A DNA stretch of 39,893 bases from Verrucomicrobiales bacterium (GTDB lineage: Bacteria; Verrucomicrobiota; Verrucomicrobiia; Limisphaerales; UBA11320): assembly GCA_016793885.1 (NCBI GenBank), contig JAEUHE010000212.1, positions 1-39,893 of the forward strand, read 5' to 3'. Shown here piece by piece: positions 36,649-39,893 of this stretch. The notes under the pieces were generated by a model. That model had not been told where the DNA came from, searched no databases, and saw nothing but the letters and a program-made list of their open reading frames with translations. A program made the translations under genes and the position numbers. Numbering within the stretch: the first letter of the stretch is position 1; every line of letters begins with the position of its first letter.

Positions 36649-36831
36649 AGTGCCGGCGAAACTGCTGAAACGCTCAGTTGCGGCTCCATTCTACTTTCGA
36701 GTCTTAGAAGTCCTGCCCGCCAAGCTCAGGCATATGATCGCATTGGGATCGAGGCGGCTGTTTCAATTCTTTGCCGGCTACAGGAGTTCTTTCCAGGCAG
36801 ACAGATTCCCGATACTACGATGAGCGCATGA
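36613..36831 (+). pseudogene. Possible C-terminal fragment of a lost gene
   Basis: A frame open from the stop at 36610-36612 to TGA at 36829-36831 reads ...AYDRIGIEAAVSILCRLQEF... and ends TTMSA. There is no ATG/GTG/TTG start near its beginning, and palindrome P2 marks its 5' edge. It may be the remnant of a truncated gene; chance openness is also possible. Not recognised. Confidence 0.25.
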
Positions 36832-36923
36832 CGATTGTGAGCAGTTTATACGACGAGGAGGGCGACTTGCTTAGCGAGTTGGAGCGTGAGTTCTACAGAG
36901 ATAACGACTTGATGGAGCAGTAG
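36828..36923 (+). CDS. Possible 31-residue ORF coupled by ATGA to the fragment upstream
   Basis: The ATG overlaps the preceding TGA (ATGA), as in coupled two-gene modules. The peptide is acidic and helical (MTIVSSLYDEEGDLLSELER...) and ends at TAG 36921-36923. After the stop the frame continues protein-like for ~18 codons, so it may be a broken longer gene. No Shine-Dalgarno is obvious. The toxin-antitoxin idea is only suggested by the overlap and small size. Confidence 0.25.
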   Translation: MTIVSSLYDEEGDLLSELEREFYRDNDLMEQ

Positions 36924-37133
36924 CTTGCTGGTCGGATTCGAGTGCATCATGACGTTTTCCATGTCACAGACATGTCCTAACAGGCTTCTCCAGTGAACGC
37001 GCAGCCATATGAACGAAACCACTCGATCCACCAGCCTTTAACCTCCGGGTTGTTCAAATGATCATCGTTCCTGCATCCCTGGTTTCGTCCGAAATGGCCA
37101 GGTTCCTCACATCCTTCACTTGCGCTTGCAGTT

Positions 37134-39575
37134 TTACCGATTCCGCCAGGGGCCGTCCGCTTCTAGAAAAATCCCAAAGAAGGAGTAGAGCTGTTCGTTG
37201 GAGATCGCATCCGGCGTGTGATCCCGTCGGTTGCTCATCCCAACATGTGCCTTCACGCCCAGTAGCTCGTTCACCTGGATGGTATGATTGAGCGCGGTCC
37301 AGCGCTCGGGAGGATCCTCGGATCCGCCACTCACGAAGAATGGCCGCGGTGCGATGAGTGCATGCAGTTCGTGCAGGTCGTGACCACGCTCCCGGAGTTG
37401 CCGATACGCCCCGGTGGTGGGGTTGTCTGCGGTGGGAACCCCGGCGCGCGCGCGTTTCTGCACGGGATCTTGCCCGAGATACCACGGCTCCCAATAGTTC
37501 ACATTGGGACGGGTTTCATCAAAGACGATGCCCGGATCGCTGATCGCGACGGCGGCGAAACGATCGAAGAGCGCCGCGGCAAAAAGGGCCCATTTGCCCC
37601 CGTAGCTGTGTCCGGTCACCCCAATGCGACGACGGTCCACCTGCGGCAGTGCAGCCAGCAGGTGCCAGCAATTCGCCGCGACATAAGCGTGGAATGACAG
37701 CGGCTGGCACTGGGCGGCTCCTAAGGCTGGCTGGTAGGCGTTTCCTCCCGGAGTGCCGATGCTGAGGGTGACAAAACCTCGTCGTGTGAGCTGAAGGGCA
37801 AAATCGCGAAACGGTTGTTCACGGTTCAATCCAATGCTGGTCTCCGGTTCATAGTAGACCACCAAGACCGCGGGTTTGCGTCCCGGTCCTTCTGGGCTGA
37901 GCAGCCAGCCCTCCTGCTTTTGCCCAGGGGCAATCTCGAGGCGGATCCGCTTTTGTCTGAAGTTGTCGCGACGCGACTCGCTGAGCACTTCCCACCGTGG
38001 TTTCTTGATCTCTTCAGGCCATGGCCCCAGGGCGGTTCGCCACGCTCCCTCGATTTCTTCGCGGCGTCGGACCCACTCTTTCCGGGTACGGACGGGTGAA
38101 CCATCGTCGAACAGGAGCGGCGATCTCAGCTCCGCGAGTTTGCCTGCGTATTCTGGCGGGGGGCTAAGAAGCGGGTTTACGGTGAGCTGAGCTGAGTTCG
38201 GATGGGCGACTTCTACCACCACGCGTCGATATCGGGTCAGGGGTGGTTGCCCGGAGTCTGTCGCCGCTACCAGGACATGGAGGGTTTCACCGCCGGCATC
38301 CGCCGGAATGACCATTTCCGTGCTTGAGCCGTGGTTCGATGAGAAGGAGGCAGGCCCTCGATAGCTTCCTGCTTCTGGATAGAGGAACCATTCGAACTGC
38401 AAGCGGCCTCCATCGGGATCGTTGCTCCCCTCCGTTCGCAATGGGAGCCGTTGACCTGGGCGTGCGCGTAGATGAAGGATAGAATATCCGGGCACCTCGT
38501 TGAGAACTAGTTGCGGAGGATGATTGGCGGCGTTGGGCGGCTGGACGCACCAATCGAGGCGCGCGCGAAAGTCATTTTGCAAGGCCACCGCCCAGCGGCT
38601 CAAGGTTTGGTCGCGGTTGGTGGTGCCGTGCCAGGCATCTTCCTGGTTCGCCCAGAAGTAGGCTCTCGCTGGAAAGTGTTCCGGCCGACCTCCGTAGCGT
38701 CCTCCCCAACTGCCCCAGGTGGGCTGATCGGGATCGTTCATTCCCGTGGGGACTAGATAGAGGAATGACATCGAGTCTCCCTCCTTTTGCGGATGCGTGG
38801 TGTTGACGGGGTAAAGCGCTCCGAGTGGACCGTGGTTTTGCACCACGTCGCGCAGGATATCAAATCCACCCGCGGTAGCGGTCAGGGCTGAGAACCGATG
38901 GTACCATCGACGTTTCTGGATCTCCGGCTGCCAGGTGTTCACCCATAATCTCCAAGGTGGATCGATGTCGCTGTGTTCGGCGAATTTGTCGTAGCTGACC
39001 AATCGGAGCCGGTTCTTGAACTTTCGGTATCCGGCGTCGCCGCGCTCGCGTCGCACCTTGTCCAGCGCTCGGCGTAGGTTGTTGGTTCCGGAGCCGTTGT
39101 CGCTGCCCCAATCGGAGTACCAGAGTGGACGAGGATCGGTGGAATCGACGGCACGCAGGATTAGCTCGACGCCTTCCTGGGTCTCGTCATGACCAGGGAC
39201 CGTTCGTGCGCGTAGGATGTCGGGCTGGGGGTAGCGGGCATCGTGTTGGACGAGATTGCTAAAGCACTGGCTGTAGGCATCGATCAGGGATCGGACGATA
39301 CCCAAACCGGTGCGTTCAAGGTGCCGGTTTTCCCCGTCTCGGGCCTTCAGCCGGTTGGCGATGATGCCTTCGACATCCCATTCGTTGGCGTAGAGAAGGA
39401 AGCGGACCAGGGACTGCTCGTCGTCCGGGTCCCCTCCGGCGTCCGTTTCGATGAGGATCCGGTGGCGTTCGGGGGTGAAGGGGATTTGGGCGGGCAAGGG
39501 GAGGCTGAGGGCCAGAACGAGTAGGAAGCCCAACGCAGGTTGGGTGGATTTGTTCAGAAGGAGGGTCGTGAACAT
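37134..39575 (-). CDS. Secreted fusion: Sde182-like nucleoside-hydrolase-type module plus alpha/beta-hydrolase esterase
   Basis: An 813-aa protein from the ATG at 39575 (an in-frame ATG at 39626 lacks a signal-like tail before it), with signal peptide ALGFLLVLALSLPLPAQ. Residues ~38-300 resemble the nucleoside hydrolase-like domain DUF1593 (Sde182 cellulose-binding family): D45-AGG-D49-P-D51-D52 fits a DxxxDxDD-type calcium/ribose site, then WYSDWGSDNGSGTNNL. Residues ~370-480 are a Sde182 C-terminal Ig-like domain (NDPDGGRLQFEWFLYPEAG). The C-terminal ~300 residues are an alpha/beta hydrolase with the GHSYGG nucleophile S657, APRPFFVSGGSEDPP (acidic residue) and RRDHTPD with H786, like acetylxylan or related polysaccharide esterases. 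Sugar-ester removal from plant polymers is plausible. Confidence 0.82.
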   Translation of the reverse strand: MFTTLLLNKSTQPALGFLLVLALSLPLPAQIPFTPERHRILIETDAGGDPDDEQSLVRFLLYANEWDVEGIIANRLKARDGENRHLERTGLGIVRSLIDAYSQCFSNLVQHDARYPQPDILRARTVPGHDETQEGVELILRAVDSTDPRPLWYSDWGSDNGSGTNNLRRALDKVRRERGDAGYRKFKNRLRLVSYDKFAEHSDIDPPWRLWVNTWQPEIQKRRWYHRFSALTATAGGFDILRDVVQNHGPLGALYPVNTTHPQKEGDSMSFLYLVPTGMNDPDQPTWGSWGGRYGGRPEHFPARAYFWANQEDAWHGTTNRDQTLSRWAVALQNDFRARLDWCVQPPNAANHPPQLVLNEVPGYSILHLRARPGQRLPLRTEGSNDPDGGRLQFEWFLYPEAGSYRGPASFSSNHGSSTEMVIPADAGGETLHVLVAATDSGQPPLTRYRRVVVEVAHPNSAQLTVNPLLSPPPEYAGKLAELRSPLLFDDGSPVRTRKEWVRRREEIEGAWRTALGPWPEEIKKPRWEVLSESRRDNFRQKRIRLEIAPGQKQEGWLLSPEGPGRKPAVLVVYYEPETSIGLNREQPFRDFALQLTRRGFVTLSIGTPGGNAYQPALGAAQCQPLSFHAYVAANCWHLLAALPQVDRRRIGVTGHSYGGKWALFAAALFDRFAAVAISDPGIVFDETRPNVNYWEPWYLGQDPVQKRARAGVPTADNPTTGAYRQLRERGHDLHELHALIAPRPFFVSGGSEDPPERWTALNHTIQVNELLGVKAHVGMSNRRDHTPDAISNEQLYSFFGIFLEADGPWRNR

Positions 39576-39787
39576 GGGTAGTTGGTAAACCCTGATTAGA
39601 AGCCGGCAGTGGTTCCGTCGAGCCATTTATTTGCGATGAAGGGCCGCCACGCTTCCCCGCTTTCTACAGGAACCCCCGAATCCTCCTTGGATGGCGTATC
39701 TCGCACAGGAGGGCGCTTACTCCGGTGTGTCGCGACGCGCTTGGAGTGCGGTAGCCCTCTCTGAGCATTACCCACAAGTTCGGAGGG

Positions 39788-39893
39788 CTTCCTCCCTATC
39801 CCAACGGGATTGCGCCTCAAAGCCCAGGGTTGGGAGGAACGAGCTACCCTGGGGAAAACGCCATAGAATCCACAACCCCATCGTGGGTTGCGA
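39788..39893. repeat. Palindrome-rich intergenic repeat at the window end
   Basis: It contains CCCAGGGT (39823-39830) and ACCCTGGG (39846-39853), a perfect 8-bp inverted repeat with a 15-base loop, preceded by TCCCAACGGGA and followed by CAACCCCATCGTGGGTTG, each a small stem. Three successive stems suggest a dispersed repeat different from the 262-368 family. The upstream stretch 39576-39787 shows no gene; a promoter for the minus-strand fusion gene should lie there. Confidence 0.55.

Larger units (their letters stand above)
36049..37133. other. Gene-poor 1.1-kb region with palindromes and ORF remnants
   Basis: There is no convincing intact gene. It contains two related long palindromes (36308-36351 and 36595-36648), a truncated open frame (36613-36831) and a possible 31-codon ORF (36828-36923). 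Translations in all frames show no recognisable domain. Base composition looks less GC-rich than the flanks. It may be a degraded mobile or addiction element, but no transposase or integrase residues are visible. Confidence 0.6.

Noticed and set aside
36049..37133. Intact insertion sequence
   Set aside because: No transposase motif, target duplication or bounded terminal repeats were found.

Overview
The window looks like chromosomal DNA from a GC-rich Gram-negative bacterium, most likely of the Verrucomicrobiota/Planctomycetota (PVC) group. The signs are an ECF sigma gene next to a Ser/Thr kinase with a WD40-like C-terminus, a diflavin-reductase half-protein, many large Sec-exported proteins, and several families of short palindromic repeats between genes. 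The placement is inferred from gene content; no rRNA or other firm taxonomic marker is present.

Layout. 1-6857: a minus-strand block with a glycosyltransferase, an O-antigen polymerase/ligase-like membrane protein and a large exported protein carrying PEP-synthase/PPDK-type domains in reversed order. 7156-8436: a secreted protein converging on a small DoxX-like membrane protein, then tRNA-Leu(GAG) at 8693-8777. 9355-11542: a WYL-domain regulator and transcription terminator Rho, both on the minus strand. 11818-15841: a plus-strand redox block with an HdrA-like Cys protein, a two-cluster ferredoxin, a radical SAM enzyme and a CysJ-like FAD/NADPH reductase. 16034-20779: RuvC, the ECF sigma factor and the Ser/Thr kinase with WD40-like repeats.

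21386-35680 is the most striking part: five tightly spaced plus-strand genes (gaps of 48, 38, 22 and 18 bp) that form one probable operon of about 14.3 kb. They encode two Sec-exported proteins (641 and 577 aa, the second like a phage or tail fibre), a 3008-aa giant whose C-terminal ~700 residues resemble the pore-forming and TcB-binding region of insecticidal toxin-complex A (TcA) subunits, a 283-aa exported protein with Asp/Gly-rich calcium loops, and a membrane-anchored MORN-repeat protein. No TcB/TcC (SpvB/RHS) partner is in the window. This operon is the best candidate for an undescribed system: a Sec-exported, TcA-like surface or secreted assembly.

35809-39893: a DUF4177-like lipoprotein, a 1.1-kb region without a convincing intact gene that holds two related long palindromes with matched changes in both arms, and a secreted fusion of a Sde182/nucleoside-hydrolase-like module with an alpha/beta-hydrolase esterase.

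All calls come from reading the sequence and remembered family features; no database search was run.
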